DNA of 22,729 nucleotides from CAYLZO01 sp964387775 (GCA_964387775.1 CAYLZO010000060.1:1-22729); one strand, 5' to 3'; shown: positions 1 to 8,001, numbered from the stretch's first letter. Numbers and translations: made by a program. Notes: a model not told the origin generated them from the letters alone.

Positions 1-535
1 CGTTCAGGCGGATGCCGGTCACTTGGGTGTCGGGGAACACGTCGCAGGCCAGGCGCCGGGCGGCGCGGGCGTAGGCGTTGACCGTCAGGTAGGGGTCAGC
101 GTAGCCGCTCTCGGGCTCGTAGGCGGCGGCCACCAGGTCGCCCAGGTCCATGCGGGGCAGGATCTCGCGCAGGGCCTCGGGCGTCACCAGCTCGGTCCGG
201 ATGCCGACGCTTTGCTGGAGGGCGACGTTGGCCTCCAGCCCGGCGCGGTCCTCCGCCTCGACCAGGATGACCATGCCGGCCCGGCGAAAGCCACACTCGC
301 CGCCGACCTCGTCCTGGAAGTTCTGAAAGACGCGCAGGCTGTGGCGCGCCATGCGGGCCGTCAGCTCGTTGGAATAGTGCTGGCGGATGATGGCCGACGA
401 CTCACCGCTTGGCCCCTCGCCGATGGTCTTTTTGTCGAACAGGGCCACGGACAGGCCCCGCCGGGCCAGCTCGTGGGCCGTGCAGCAGCCCATGATGCCC
501 GCGCCGACGATGATCACGTCGTAGGTTTTTGTCAT
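1..535 (-). CDS. FAD-dependent amine/amino-acid oxidase (DAO family), 5' part only
   Basis: The first 178 codons are present; the 3' end runs off the window. The N-terminus has a Rossmann FAD-binding motif G11-x-G13-x-x-G16 (VIIVGAGIMG), followed by an acidic strand end (ALFDKK) and a segment SGESSAIIRQHYSNE typical of the sarcosine oxidase/D-amino-acid oxidase superfamily, which oxidises amines or amino acids with FAD. A strong ribosome binding site (AGGAGGAG) sits just upstream of the ATG. The gene starts 17 bp after the stop of the ammonia-lyase gene on the same strand, so the two are probably cotranscribed and may act on related amino-acid substrates. The exact substrate cannot be told from this fragment. 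Confidence 0.85.
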   Translation of the reverse strand, partial: MTKTYDVIIVGAGIMGCCTAHELARRGLSVALFDKKTIGEGPSGESSAIIRQHYSNELTARMARHSLRVFQNFQDEVGGECGFRRAGMVILVEAEDRAGLEANVALQQSVGIRTELVTPEALREILPRMDLGDLVAAAYEPESGYADPYLTVNAYARAARRLACDVFPDTQVTGIRLN

Positions 536-552
536 GCTCCTCCTCCTGTTGA

Positions 553-2094
553 CTACCCCAGGCTGCCCACCACCTCTTCGACGCTTTCCAGGATCTCGCA
601 CGACGCGACCAGGTCTTTCATCGTGTTGTGGTCGGGGTAGAGGGGCCGGTCCTCGTCGAGATAGTCCACGTGCCGGCGGACGGCGTCCCTGGCCGCCTGC
701 ACGCCGCGGCCGGGCGTGAAATCGCGCAGATCGAGGGCCTGGGCGGCGCCCATGAACTCGATGCCCAGCACGCCGTAGGCGTTGTCCAGGATCTGGTCGT
801 TCTTGATGGCCGTGTTCATGCCCATCGACACGAAATCCTCCTGGTCGGCGGCGGCCGGGATCGACTGGATGCTGGCCGGCGTGGACAGGATGCGCTGCTC
901 GACGATGAGCATGTCGGCCGTGTACTGGCTGAGCATCAGGCCCGACATCATCCCCGCGCCCTTGGTCAGAAAGGGCGGCAGGCCGACGCTGAGGGCCGGG
1001 TTGGTCAGCCGGTTGAAGCGTCGCTCGGAGAGCACGCAGACCATGGTGATCGCCGCGCCGGCCATGTCCATCGGCAGGCTGACGGGCGTGCCCTGAAAGT
1101 TGGCCCCGGTCAGCGTCAGCTCGTACTCGGGCAAGAAAATCGGGTTGTCGCCGACGCCGTTCAGCTCGATCTCGACCTGCTCCCTGGCCCAGGCCACGGC
1201 GTCGTGGGCCGCGCCGATGACCTGGGGCGTGGAGCGCATCGAATAGGCGTCCTGGACTTTGGTTTTGCGCTTGCCCGTCAGCAGGTCGCTGCCCGCGATG
1301 CACGTCATCAGCGCCCGGGCGGTGCGGATGGCGCCGGGGAAGCCGCGCGCCTGGTGGAGGCGCACGTCGTAGGGCTTCATGTTGGCAAAGAGGGCCTCCA
1401 GCGTCATGGCGCAGGCGATCTCGGCCTGTTTGAGCCAGCGGTTCATGTCGTAGAGCTGGAGGGCGCTCATGGCCGTGATCAGGTTCGAGCCGTTGATGGC
1501 CGCCAGCCCGTCGCGGGCCTGGAGGCCGGGTACCGGGATGCCGGCCCGGTCCAGCGCCTCGCGGCCGGGCAGGCGCTCACCCTCGCCCGCTCCCGGCGGG
1601 CCATAATACGCCTCGCCCTCGCCCATGAGCAGCAGGGCGATCTGGGACATGGGCGACAGGTCGCCGCAGGCCGCCACCGAGCCCTTCTGGCAGACGACCG
1701 GGGTGACGCCCTTGTTCAGCATCTCGACCAGGGTCTGGGTGATCTCGGGCCGGCAGCCCGAGTTGCCGTGGGCGTGGACGTTGATCCGCCCGGCCATCGC
1801 CCCGCGCACGTACTCGACCGGCGCCGGCTCGCCGATGCCGGCGGCGTGGTTGTAGATCAGGTAGCGCTGGAACTGCTCCACCTGCTCGTCGGTCAGCACC
1901 ACCTCAGAGAACTCGCCGATGCCGGTGTTGACGCCGTACATAATCTCCCCGGCCTCGATCTTTTTTTCGAGCATGGCGCGGCAGGTCTCGATCCGCGCCC
2001 GCGCCTCGGGGGCCAGCGCCACCGGCTCCCCGTGGCGGGCGATGCGCACCAGCTTTTCGACCGTGAGGCCCGAACCGTCCAGAACGATTGTCAT
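553..2094 (-). CDS. hutH: Histidine ammonia-lyase-like MIO enzyme with Ala-Cys-Gly cofactor triad
   Basis: This is a 513-residue aromatic amino acid lyase, the normal length for bacterial HAL (histidine to urocanate plus ammonia). Visible family signatures are YGVNTGIGEFS (Tyr53), YNHAAG (His83, the position that favours histidine), GNSG, AACGDLSP (142-144), NGSN near 201, AYSMRSTPQV (Arg287), QEDFVSM and GIEFMGAAQ (Glu446). The retained His83 and Glu446 argue for histidine rather than phenylalanine or tyrosine. The MIO cofactor normally forms from Ala-Ser-Gly; here the middle residue is Cys143. I place the start at the ATG preceded by GGAGAGG; an upstream in-frame ATG would add 15 residues but has a poorer site. 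Another ammonia-lyase or an aminomutase remains possible. An oxidase gene follows 17 bp downstream. Confidence 0.85.
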   Translation of the reverse strand: MTIVLDGSGLTVEKLVRIARHGEPVALAPEARARIETCRAMLEKKIEAGEIMYGVNTGIGEFSEVVLTDEQVEQFQRYLIYNHAAGIGEPAPVEYVRGAMAGRINVHAHGNSGCRPEITQTLVEMLNKGVTPVVCQKGSVAACGDLSPMSQIALLLMGEGEAYYGPPGAGEGERLPGREALDRAGIPVPGLQARDGLAAINGSNLITAMSALQLYDMNRWLKQAEIACAMTLEALFANMKPYDVRLHQARGFPGAIRTARALMTCIAGSDLLTGKRKTKVQDAYSMRSTPQVIGAAHDAVAWAREQVEIELNGVGDNPIFLPEYELTLTGANFQGTPVSLPMDMAGAAITMVCVLSERRFNRLTNPALSVGLPPFLTKGAGMMSGLMLSQYTADMLIVEQRILSTPASIQSIPAAADQEDFVSMGMNTAIKNDQILDNAYGVLGIEFMGAAQALDLRDFTPGRGVQAARDAVRRHVDYLDEDRPLYPDHNTMKDLVASCEILESVEEVVGSLG

Positions 2095-2127
2095 TTTTCC
2101 TCTCCTTGTTTTGTTGTTATGTTTTTT

Positions 2128-2178
2128 GAGACCTGACACCGGAACGGCAGCGGTACTTCCAAGGACCTGTCAGGTCTC
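2128..2178. repeat. Palindrome-ended repeat (GAGACCTGACA ... TGTCAGGTCTC)
   Basis: Perfect 11-bp inverted arms lie at 2128-2138 and 2168-2178. The right arm is itself an odd-centred palindrome (ACCTGTCAGGT). The same arms occur at 10098-10196. It sits just upstream of the ammonia-lyase ribosome binding site, inside the 745-bp gene-poor stretch 2095-2839. Confidence 0.75.
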
Positions 2179-2206
2179 GGCCCGCTCATTCCGCGCTTTC
2201 AGCGTG

Positions 2207-2343
2207 GCCTTTGCTACCGGACACGAGTCGCCGGGGGGAACAGTCGCGGATCGACAGAAATGCGCCGATTTTTCAAAGCAGACGAGTTTTGTGCCCCAAT
2301 TCAACGAGTCCAATCCGCGTTTTTCTGTAAATCCGCGACTCTG
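2207..2343 (+). repeat. Dispersed repeat, copy 1 (inverted partner at 8041-8182)
   Basis: A stretch of about 137 bp matches the reverse complement of 8041-8182. The core 2245-2343 is nearly identical; the outer part starting TTTGCTACCGGAC is alignable with small gaps. It contains a sub-terminal imperfect inversion (TCGCGGAT ... ATCCGCGA). It lies between the ammonia-lyase gene and the restriction-endonuclease relic. No transposase is visible. Confidence 0.8.
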
Positions 2344-2423
2344 AATCACTGATTCACTGAAAGGCACTGAAAACACTGAAAAGCCTCAGCGTGCTCAGCC
2401 GTTTCAGTGATTCAGTGATCCAG
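2341..2423. repeat. Inverted repeat of CTGAATCACTGA units
   Basis: Arms of 22 bases at 2341-2362 and 2402-2423 are reverse complements with two mismatches, with further CACTGAAA and CAGCG units between them. The structure could fold into a hairpin. It abuts the dispersed repeat and lies in non-coding sequence. Confidence 0.6.
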
Positions 2424-2499
2424 CGGTTCAGCGATCCAGGACCGGGCCATCCTCCGCTTGCTTCCTCACGTTCCACCGCCCGCAACAGCCCGGCCGCCC

Positions 2500-2782
2500 T
2501 CAATCCTCCAAACCTTCCAGATTTCCGCGTACACCCTGGATGTAGGGGGGGGCGGCCGGCAGAAAGCTCTCAAAGATGGCCAGGGCGCACTCGAAGGCCA
2601 CCGGCCGGCCGGCCGACAATGTCCACGCCGTGTTGGGGCTGGCCGCCCCGGCCGTAGCGGTCGGCGTGGGGATCGCGCCAGCGGCGGGTATAGAGGTCCC
2701 AGACGATGTCTTCGAACTCGTCCCACGATTTGGGTTTGGGCAGCTCGCTCTGCGGGATGGTGGGCATGGTTGCCTCTGTCAA
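2500..2782 (-). pseudogene. Restriction-endonuclease-like gene relic, frameshifted or internally deleted
   Basis: From the ATG at 2782 the reading frame gives about 54 sensible residues, including SWDEFEDIVWDLYTRRW and YGRGGQPQHGVDIVG. The latter resembles the N-terminal GVD motif region of PD-(D/E)xK restriction-like nucleases. The frame then degenerates and stops at 2570. A different frame picks up plausible protein (AFECALAIFESFLPAAPPYI) and ends at 2500. The expected QxK part of the nuclease core is absent. I read it as a gene that lost its middle and was shifted out of frame. A short functional protein is unlikely. Confidence 0.5.
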
Positions 2783-2791
2783 AACACGATG

Positions 2792-2843
2792 CTAGCAGCT
2801 TGTCGGAGAAGTCGGTGAACTGGGTTCTCCGACAGCCTGCTAG
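2792..2843 (-). terminator. Palindromic hairpin overlapping the GTPase stop codon
   Basis: Arms at 2792-2810 and 2825-2843 (19 bases each) pair with two mismatches around a 14-base loop, and the TAG stop of the GTPase gene lies inside the right arm. On the minus strand the hairpin is followed by a short T run (GTGTTTTG) some 6 bases later. It may act as a terminator or be another copy of a genome-wide palindromic element. Confidence 0.5.
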
Positions 2844-3826
2844 ATGCGCAGCTCGACGACGTCCTCGTCGTGGAGCACGTGGTCCTTGCCGACCTGCTGG
2901 CCGTCGTGGACGCCCTTGCCCCACACGCGGGCGGTCTTTAGGTTCTGGTAAAAGTCCTGGTGGATCTTGCGGGCAAACTCGCCCACGGTCCCGCCCTTTT
3001 CCATGACAAAGGGCGAGTCGTAGTCGGGTTCCTTGCCCGGCATCTGGGAGTAGATGCGGATGATGCCCAGCTCGTCGAACACGGCCTGCCGCATCTGGTC
3101 CAGGTTGCGCCCGGTCTCGGCCGAGACGGGGATCAGGGGCCATGCCTCGTCCAAGAGCTCACAAAAGATGTCGAATACCTCGTCGGTCTCGGCGTCGTCG
3201 CACTTGTTGGCCAGCACCAGGAAGGGCTTGGCCATCACCCGCTGCTCGGGCGGGTAGCGATCCAGGCGGTGCTCGGGCACGATGCGGTTCTCCTCCAGGA
3301 TTTCGACCGCTTGCTCCAGCTCCTCCACGGGGTGGCCCTGCACGTCGACGACGAGGAGGACGATGTCGGCCCGGCGGACGAGGTTCAGCAGCTCAGAGTC
3401 TACATAATCGGGGTTCAACGGCGGCGTGTCGATCAACTGGATCTGCACCTTGTTGGCCACCATCATGCCCGGCGTGGGCTCCCAGGTGGTGAACACCGCC
3501 TCCGAGACCTCGGGCGTGGCGTTGGTCAGCGCCGCCAGCAGCGCCGACTTGCCCACGTTGGTCACGCCCACCAGGACCGCCTGCCCGGCCCCCTCGCGCT
3601 CGATGTGGTAAGGCGAGACCTGGCGGGCGATCTTTTTGCGCTGCTGGGCGGCCTCCCTCAGCTTGGACAGCTTGCGGCGCAGATCGGCCCGCAGGTGGTC
3701 GGTCCCCTTGTGCTTGGGGATCAGGCTGAGATATTCTTCGAGGGTGGCGACCTTGTCCTCGGGCGTTTTCGCCTCCCGATACCGCCGCTCCGCCTCTTGG
3801 GCCTGGGGTGGAAGGTTGATTGGCAT
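2840..3826 (-). CDS. DRG/Obg-like GTPase with C-terminal TGS domain
   Basis: A 328-residue P-loop GTPase. The order is a basic helical region (1-75), G1 GVTNVGKS (87-94), G3 DTPP (133-136), G4 NKCD (207-210), G5 SAE (235-237), then a TGS domain from about 258 to the end. This layout matches the DRG/Obg relatives that associate with ribosomes and translation; a specific role in this lineage is not known to me. G3 has Pro where DxxG has Gly, so switch II chemistry may differ. It has its own near-consensus promoter (3916-3944), so it is probably a single-gene transcript ending at the hairpin over its stop codon. Confidence 0.85.
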   Translation of the reverse strand: MPINLPPQAQEAERRYREAKTPEDKVATLEEYLSLIPKHKGTDHLRADLRRKLSKLREAAQQRKKIARQVSPYHIEREGAGQAVLVGVTNVGKSALLAALTNATPEVSEAVFTTWEPTPGMMVANKVQIQLIDTPPLNPDYVDSELLNLVRRADIVLLVVDVQGHPVEELEQAVEILEENRIVPEHRLDRYPPEQRVMAKPFLVLANKCDDAETDEVFDIFCELLDEAWPLIPVSAETGRNLDQMRQAVFDELGIIRIYSQMPGKEPDYDSPFVMEKGGTVGEFARKIHQDFYQNLKTARVWGKGVHDGQQVGKDHVLHDEDVVELRI

Positions 3827-3915
3827 CGTCCGTTACTTGCTCTCCCTTTGCGACCCGCGTGGGTCCACGATTCCTACGAATTCTTGGCGAGTTCCCGCCG
3901 ACTTCCCCGGTCCCC

Positions 3916-3944
3916 ATTGTAGCACACTCCCCCCGGTTGGGCAA
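3916..3944 (-). promoter_or_regulatory. Sigma70-type promoter for the TGS GTPase gene
   Basis: Read on the minus strand: TTGCCC, exactly 17 bases, then TACAAT. The start codon lies about 90 bases downstream. Confidence 0.6.
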
Positions 3945-3989
3945 AGGATCGCGGGCCGGCGAATCGGGGATTCCGCGTGTACGCGCAAA

Positions 3990-4024
3990 TGGGCCGGTGG
4001 GTGGCAAAACCACCTACCGGCCCA
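3990..4024 (-). terminator. Stem-loop downstream of the surface-protein gene
   Basis: Fifteen-base arms (3990-4004 and 4010-4024) pair with one G-U, around a 5-base loop. It lies 18 bp after the surface-protein stop codon. On the minus strand only a short T run follows (ATTTG), so termination may be weak or factor-assisted. Confidence 0.5.
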
Positions 4025-4041
4025 CCTCGCCGCCAATCGGG

Positions 4042-5958
4042 CTATTCCCGCAGAATCAGCGGCAAGTAGATCTGGTGTTCTCTCTCACCGACCAGGACGA
4101 ATTCGCTCAAGTGGCAGATGGGCACCGCCAGCCAGCCTTCGTCGGGATGGAGGGCGATGGGCCGGCAGGCAGCGTCCTTCCAGCCACTGCCACGCCAGGT
4201 GAGCAATGCCAGGCTGTTTGGGTCCAGGCCAACCACGTCAGTGGGACTGTAATGGATGGTAACGGTCAGGGGTTCGGCAAAGACCAAACCCGGCACAAGT
4301 TTCCCAGCCTGGTAAGCCTCCAAGAGAAAGGCACGACCGGCAAAACCCAACGAGGGCGAAATGGGCTGCGGTGGCTCAACCCGTAGCGCGAATACAAACG
4401 TGGTTGTCTCGCTCAAGAGGTCAGGTGGAACCAAGACGGTGGTGGTCAATCCCTGCGTCTCGGTGTAGACCAGTTCCCCACCAGATTCCGGGGAGATGAT
4501 CGCTTCCGTACCCGGTCTATGGCTGACAAAGCCGACCACGGCAATACTTGTCGTCGCGGTCACCAACGCTGAACCGCGAAAGGGCACCGGCAGATCGCTC
4601 GACGCCTGCTCAAAAACGTGCGTCGCGTTGTCTTTGACCAAGGCGCTCTTGGTTCCTGCCAAGTTGCCCATCTCGTCGTAGTACGTTACGGTGACGTCCG
4701 CGTCGAGTTCGCCCCAACTGGCGTTCTGAACGCTAATCCGCGTCGTAGAGCCATCCGCCGTATTGCGGACAAAGGGCACGTAGAAGGCATCCGAGACGTC
4801 GAACCAGAACCCGCTGTAGCCCGTGAACGTATCGGGGGCTGGGCTCCACGAAGTGTTGACCAGGATTCCCACAGGCTCGGTAAACTCGATCAGGGCCGAT
4901 CCCTCAAAGCCGTCCGGCACCAGGGGCGACCAGGCGTTGCTGTCGAGGCTGATAAAGCGGGTGGCGTAGGGCGCGAGAGACAGGGTGCTGGAGCTCACCG
5001 CCGTGCCCCCCACGTCGTAGAGTGTAGCCGTCACGTCGGAGGTATTTTCTGTCAAGTTATAGACGACGAGGGTCGACAGGCTGTGCTTGACCACGAGCGG
5101 GAGATAGATCTGCATCGGCATGGCCCGCGTCCCGACCGGTTCCAGGCGTCGGTTGTTGTGAGCCACGGCTTCGCCCGTCTGGTTGTTGGCGTTCTTGGTC
5201 ACACCCACTATTCGATTGACGCTCTCGATGCGGACGCGGTTGACGGAACCGTCCTCCTGGCCCGGCAGTGAGGCAGCATCGTATAGATGGGTGGTGTACG
5301 GTGGAAGGGCGTCGGTCTGCGAAAAGACAACCGTACCACTCAAATTGTAGACCGTCATGCTAATGGGGGCCGTGGTATTTTCGATGTTCTGTACCGCAAA
5401 GCTGCTGTTCCAACCCTCATAGGCCCGATAGATCGGCAGCAGGTGGATCTCTCGGCCGCTGTTGCCAGCGCTCGCACCCCGGTAGCTCATCAGGCTATCG
5501 CCTGTCCAACCGGGATCGAGGGGCGCGTCATTGGCCACGACGACGACGCGCTGCGTGGCGGTGACCCTCAGCGAGCCGCTAAAGACGTCCGTCGTCGGAT
5601 AGGCGCGGCTGCCCCAGGGGGGCAATTCGTCGTTGACGACCTCGGTTTCCACCCCTGCCGTATCGTAGTAGCGCAGGACAACCGTGGCGGTATTGGGTTC
5701 CGTGTTCTGGACGATGGCCGTTGTCTGCCAGCCCCTGGCCGGATCGGAGTTGACAAACGGTACATAGACCTCGGTATCGCGATCCCATTTGTTCCAGGCA
5801 TTGTACTCCGCTTCATCCTGGTATTTGGGTTGAGAGGCGGCCTCGGCCACCAGCGTTGCGGCGCACAACAAAACCAGCCCGGCTGCGATGGCGAGCGCGA
5901 TCACTGGAATCAAACCGGTGATGATTTTCTCTTTATGGGCATCATTCGTCGAGTGCAT
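4042..5958 (-). CDS. Secreted or surface protein of repeated beta modules ending in IYLPLILRE
   Basis: A 638-residue protein with a short basic start (HKEK), a hydrophobic segment at about 15-40 that reads as a signal peptide or anchor, then four modules of roughly 105-130 residues. Each opens with a short strand (EVYVPFV, EIHLLPI, QIYLPLV, AFYVPFV) and contains a VQN or VYN motif, YYD or LYD strands and NTS-like loops, so each is probably an immunoglobulin-like beta sandwich. A final part resembles a ZU5-like or adhesive beta domain. The C-terminus IYLPLILRE is of the YLPL type I associate with exported Chloroflexota proteins. No catalytic motif is seen. It has its own extended -10 promoter and a downstream stem-loop, so it is monocistronic. 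A role in the cell envelope or adhesion is inference. Confidence 0.75.
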   Translation of the reverse strand: MHSTNDAHKEKIITGLIPVIALAIAAGLVLLCAATLVAEAASQPKYQDEAEYNAWNKWDRDTEVYVPFVNSDPARGWQTTAIVQNTEPNTATVVLRYYDTAGVETEVVNDELPPWGSRAYPTTDVFSGSLRVTATQRVVVVANDAPLDPGWTGDSLMSYRGASAGNSGREIHLLPIYRAYEGWNSSFAVQNIENTTAPISMTVYNLSGTVVFSQTDALPPYTTHLYDAASLPGQEDGSVNRVRIESVNRIVGVTKNANNQTGEAVAHNNRRLEPVGTRAMPMQIYLPLVVKHSLSTLVVYNLTENTSDVTATLYDVGGTAVSSSTLSLAPYATRFISLDSNAWSPLVPDGFEGSALIEFTEPVGILVNTSWSPAPDTFTGYSGFWFDVSDAFYVPFVRNTADGSTTRISVQNASWGELDADVTVTYYDEMGNLAGTKSALVKDNATHVFEQASSDLPVPFRGSALVTATTSIAVVGFVSHRPGTEAIISPESGGELVYTETQGLTTTVLVPPDLLSETTTFVFALRVEPPQPISPSLGFAGRAFLLEAYQAGKLVPGLVFAEPLTVTIHYSPTDVVGLDPNSLALLTWRGSGWKDAACRPIALHPDEGWLAVPICHLSEFVLVGEREHQIYLPLILRE

Positions 5959-5982
5959 TTCATTCCTCCTTGCGTGATGTTG

Positions 5983-5991
5983 ATTATACCA
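5983..5991 (-). promoter_or_regulatory. Extended -10 promoter element for the surface-protein gene
   Basis: On the minus strand the sequence TGGTATAAT (TGnTATAAT) lies about 25 bases before the start codon and is followed by an AAGGAGG ribosome binding site. No good -35 is visible, which suits an extended -10 promoter. Confidence 0.55.
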
Positions 5992-6009
5992 TTTTTCTTG
6001 TGAGACGTT

Positions 6010-6040
6010 CTCCCCCTCGCGGCTGCCGCGAGGGGGGAGA
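6010..6040. terminator. Strong GC hairpin between tldE and the surface-protein gene
   Basis: CTCCCCCTCGCGG pairs with CCGCGAGGGGGGAG around a 3-base loop. It follows the tldE stop by about 12 bp on the minus strand. There is no T run on either strand, so it may stabilise or end the tldE message only weakly, or be a repeat element. Confidence 0.45.
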
Positions 6041-6051
6041 GGCAGCGGGGT

Positions 6052-7419
6052 TCAGAATTCAGTGGCGCCGGTAAAGGTGAATTTGCTCAGCTTCAGGGCG
6101 GGCACGGTGTCGCGGGCCATGTTGGCCAGGCCCAGGAGCAGGCGCGGCTCCCTTCCGATCATCTCCACGTGGTTGAGGGCCTCCAGGTAGCTCTGGGTAA
6201 AGCGCAGGTTCTTGACCGGGTAGGCGATCTCGCCGTTCTCGACCAAAAAGGTGCCGTCGCGCGTCATGCCGCTGATGACGACCTCGCGGGGCTCGGCGGG
6301 GCGGGTGTAGTGGAAGCGGGTGATGTATAGCCCCCGCTCCGTGCTGGCGATCATGTCGGCCAGCGTGGCGTCGCCGGTGCCAAAAAAGACGTTCAGCGGA
6401 AAGGGGCTGAGGGGATTGGGCGCCGGCAGCGCGTGGCCGGTGGATTGCCGGCCCTCCTCCTTGCCGGCCCGGTAGGTGTCATAGACCACGCCCCGGGCCA
6501 CCCCGTCTTTGATGAAATCGACGCGCCGCTTGGGCACGCCCTCAAAGTCAAAGGGCCAGGGCAGGCCGTCGGGGTCCAGCCCGTCGTCCCAGATGGAGAT
6601 GCGGGGGTCCACGATCTGTTGGCCCATCCGGCCGTTCATAAAGCTGCGGCCCTCTTGCAGGGCCAGGGCGCTCAGGCCGGTGTAGGCCATCATCTGCACG
6701 AAATCCTGGACGGCGTAGGGTTCGAGGATGACGGGGTACTCGCCCGGCTCCAGGGCGCGGGGATTCTGGGCGTGGATGCACTTTTCCACCGCCTCGCGGC
6801 CCAGGGCCTCAAAGTCGAGGTCGTTGACGTTCAAGGCCAGGTCCGCCGCGTAGCCGGCGCTGGTGTCGCTCATGATGACGGTGTTGATGTCGGCGTAGGT
6901 CGTGGGAAAGTAGGCCCTGACCCCCAGCGAGTTGGCGACGGCCACTTCCAGCGTGGCCGTGGTCAGCGCCCCGGAGGCGACGACGTCCGCGTCGCGGGCC
7001 ATCAGGCAGAGGGTGCCCACGCCCTTGGCCCGCTGCTCGGGCGTACAGCCGGCCGTCGCCTCGCTGAACGCCTCCAGGGCGGGGATCGCCTGGGGCTCGG
7101 GCAGGGATTTAAACTCGGGGTTCTCCGGCTGGAGGCGGGCGATGTTCAGCGCATTCTCCAGCGTCTCGGATAGCGCTTCGGCGGCCAGGTTGTTGGTCGT
7201 CGCCACGCCGACGCGCCCGCCTGCCGACGAACCGGGGCTGCGCACGACGACGCGGATGCGCACCTCGGCGTTGGTCTCGGCCACGTTCTGGTGGATGGTC
7301 GAGTTGGCAAAGCGGGTCAGGGCGCTGTCGGTGGACATGACCAGCACCTCGGTCTGGTCGGCGGCAGACTCTTGCAAGATGGTGTCGGTTATCTCTTGGA
7401 TTCGTTCTTTTCCTATCAT
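6052..7419 (-). CDS. tldE: TldE/PmbA family protein (non-catalytic partner of TldD)
   Basis: A 455-residue member of the TldD/PmbA superfamily. The N-terminal segment carries TRFANSTIHQNVAE, the central part SLGVRAYFPTTYADINTVIM and the C-terminal part GTFLVENGEIAYPVKNLRFTQS, all typical of the family. It lacks the HExxxH motif of TldD, as expected for TldE. In characterised systems TldD and TldE form a heterodimeric zinc protease that trims unfolded peptides and matures some modified peptides. A good ribosome binding site (GAGGAG) precedes the ATG. Its partner tldD lies upstream on the same strand, but the two are separated by a nucleotidyltransferase gene and a HEPN relic. No modified-peptide precursor was seen in this window. 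Confidence 0.85.
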   Translation of the reverse strand: MIGKERIQEITDTILQESAADQTEVLVMSTDSALTRFANSTIHQNVAETNAEVRIRVVVRSPGSSAGGRVGVATTNNLAAEALSETLENALNIARLQPENPEFKSLPEPQAIPALEAFSEATAGCTPEQRAKGVGTLCLMARDADVVASGALTTATLEVAVANSLGVRAYFPTTYADINTVIMSDTSAGYAADLALNVNDLDFEALGREAVEKCIHAQNPRALEPGEYPVILEPYAVQDFVQMMAYTGLSALALQEGRSFMNGRMGQQIVDPRISIWDDGLDPDGLPWPFDFEGVPKRRVDFIKDGVARGVVYDTYRAGKEEGRQSTGHALPAPNPLSPFPLNVFFGTGDATLADMIASTERGLYITRFHYTRPAEPREVVISGMTRDGTFLVENGEIAYPVKNLRFTQSYLEALNHVEMIGREPRLLLGLANMARDTVPALKLSKFTFTGATEF

Positions 7420-7429
7420 TATCTCCTCG

Positions 7430-7798
7430 CTATGTATTCGTAGAGTCGGGAATCAGGGCAATGCCATCGCGCTGGACTTCGCTCCAAAAGGTGGCTCTGT
7501 AGCGTACTATCTCGGCCCAGCGCTCGCGGCTGAGGATATGGGTGTTTAGCGGCACATCGTATTCCAGGGAGAGCCTGACAGCCATGAAGCGAATCTGATC
7601 TTTGATGTCCCAGCCGCCATCGTCCAACACGACAAAGATGTCTAGATCCGAGTCGGGACCAAAGTTCCCTCGAGCCTCTGATCCGAATAGGTCAGCGCGC
7701 ACGACTTGCTCCTCAAAGTCTGCTTTCAGCTTGCTTGCGAACTCGTGAATCGCGGCCCATTCATTCTCTTGCAGATAGCGCAGGGTTTCGGTCATCAT
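7430..7798 (-). CDS. MNT-type nucleotidyltransferase (antitoxin-like)
   Basis: A 122-residue minimal nucleotidyltransferase with the motif GSEARGNFGPDSDLD (GSx10DxD), which binds metal and ATP. Such proteins pair with HEPN-domain toxins; in the MntA-HepT systems the transferase adds AMP to the toxin. Its ATG overlaps the stop of the upstream HEPN open frame (ATGA), so the two were translationally coupled. A second ATG one codon on (7795) is possible. Because the HEPN partner is truncated, this may be an orphan. It lies between tldD and tldE, 10 bp from tldE, and looks inserted into that operon. Confidence 0.75.
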   Translation of the reverse strand: MMTETLRYLQENEWAAIHEFASKLKADFEEQVVRADLFGSEARGNFGPDSDLDIFVVLDDGGWDIKDQIRFMAVRLSLEYDVPLNTHILSRERWAEIVRYRATFWSEVQRDGIALIPDSTNT

Positions 7799-8001
7799 GT
7801 GCCTCCGATCTCGGCCAGGGCTCGCTCAATCCGCGCCACAAACCGGGCAGCCCAGTTCAGGTTGTGCTGTGCTTTATCGTGAGTCAGTTCCTCCAGAGAG
7901 TAGTCGCCCATGTGACGATCGTCCATCGTCACCCCGTAGAGATGGCTGTACTCGGCTTCGATCAGGCCCGTTTTGACAAAGTGCTGCCGAACATGTTCAC
8001 C
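7795..8001 (-). pseudogene. HEPN-domain protein, 5'-truncated relic
   Basis: The open frame gives about 68 residues reading VKTGLIEAEYSHLYGV, RHMGDYSLEEL and AARFVARIERALAEIG. This is the C-terminal half of a HEPN domain with the R-x2-GDY type motif. An in-frame stop at 8002-8004 precedes it, there is no convincing start codon, and the missing N-terminal half is replaced by non-coding DNA and a dispersed repeat copy. Its stop overlaps the ATG of the nucleotidyltransferase gene. I read it as the broken toxin half of a HEPN/MNT module. Confidence 0.65.

Noticed and set aside
628..2136. Long plus-strand open frame opposite the ammonia-lyase gene
   Set aside because: Its composition (runs of Gly, Ala, Arg, His, Val) is a GC-rich shadow; the minus frame carries clear family motifs.
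2128..2423. Possible CRISPR array among the repeats upstream of the ammonia-lyase gene
   Set aside because: Repeats differ from one another, are inverted rather than direct, and show no regular spacers.
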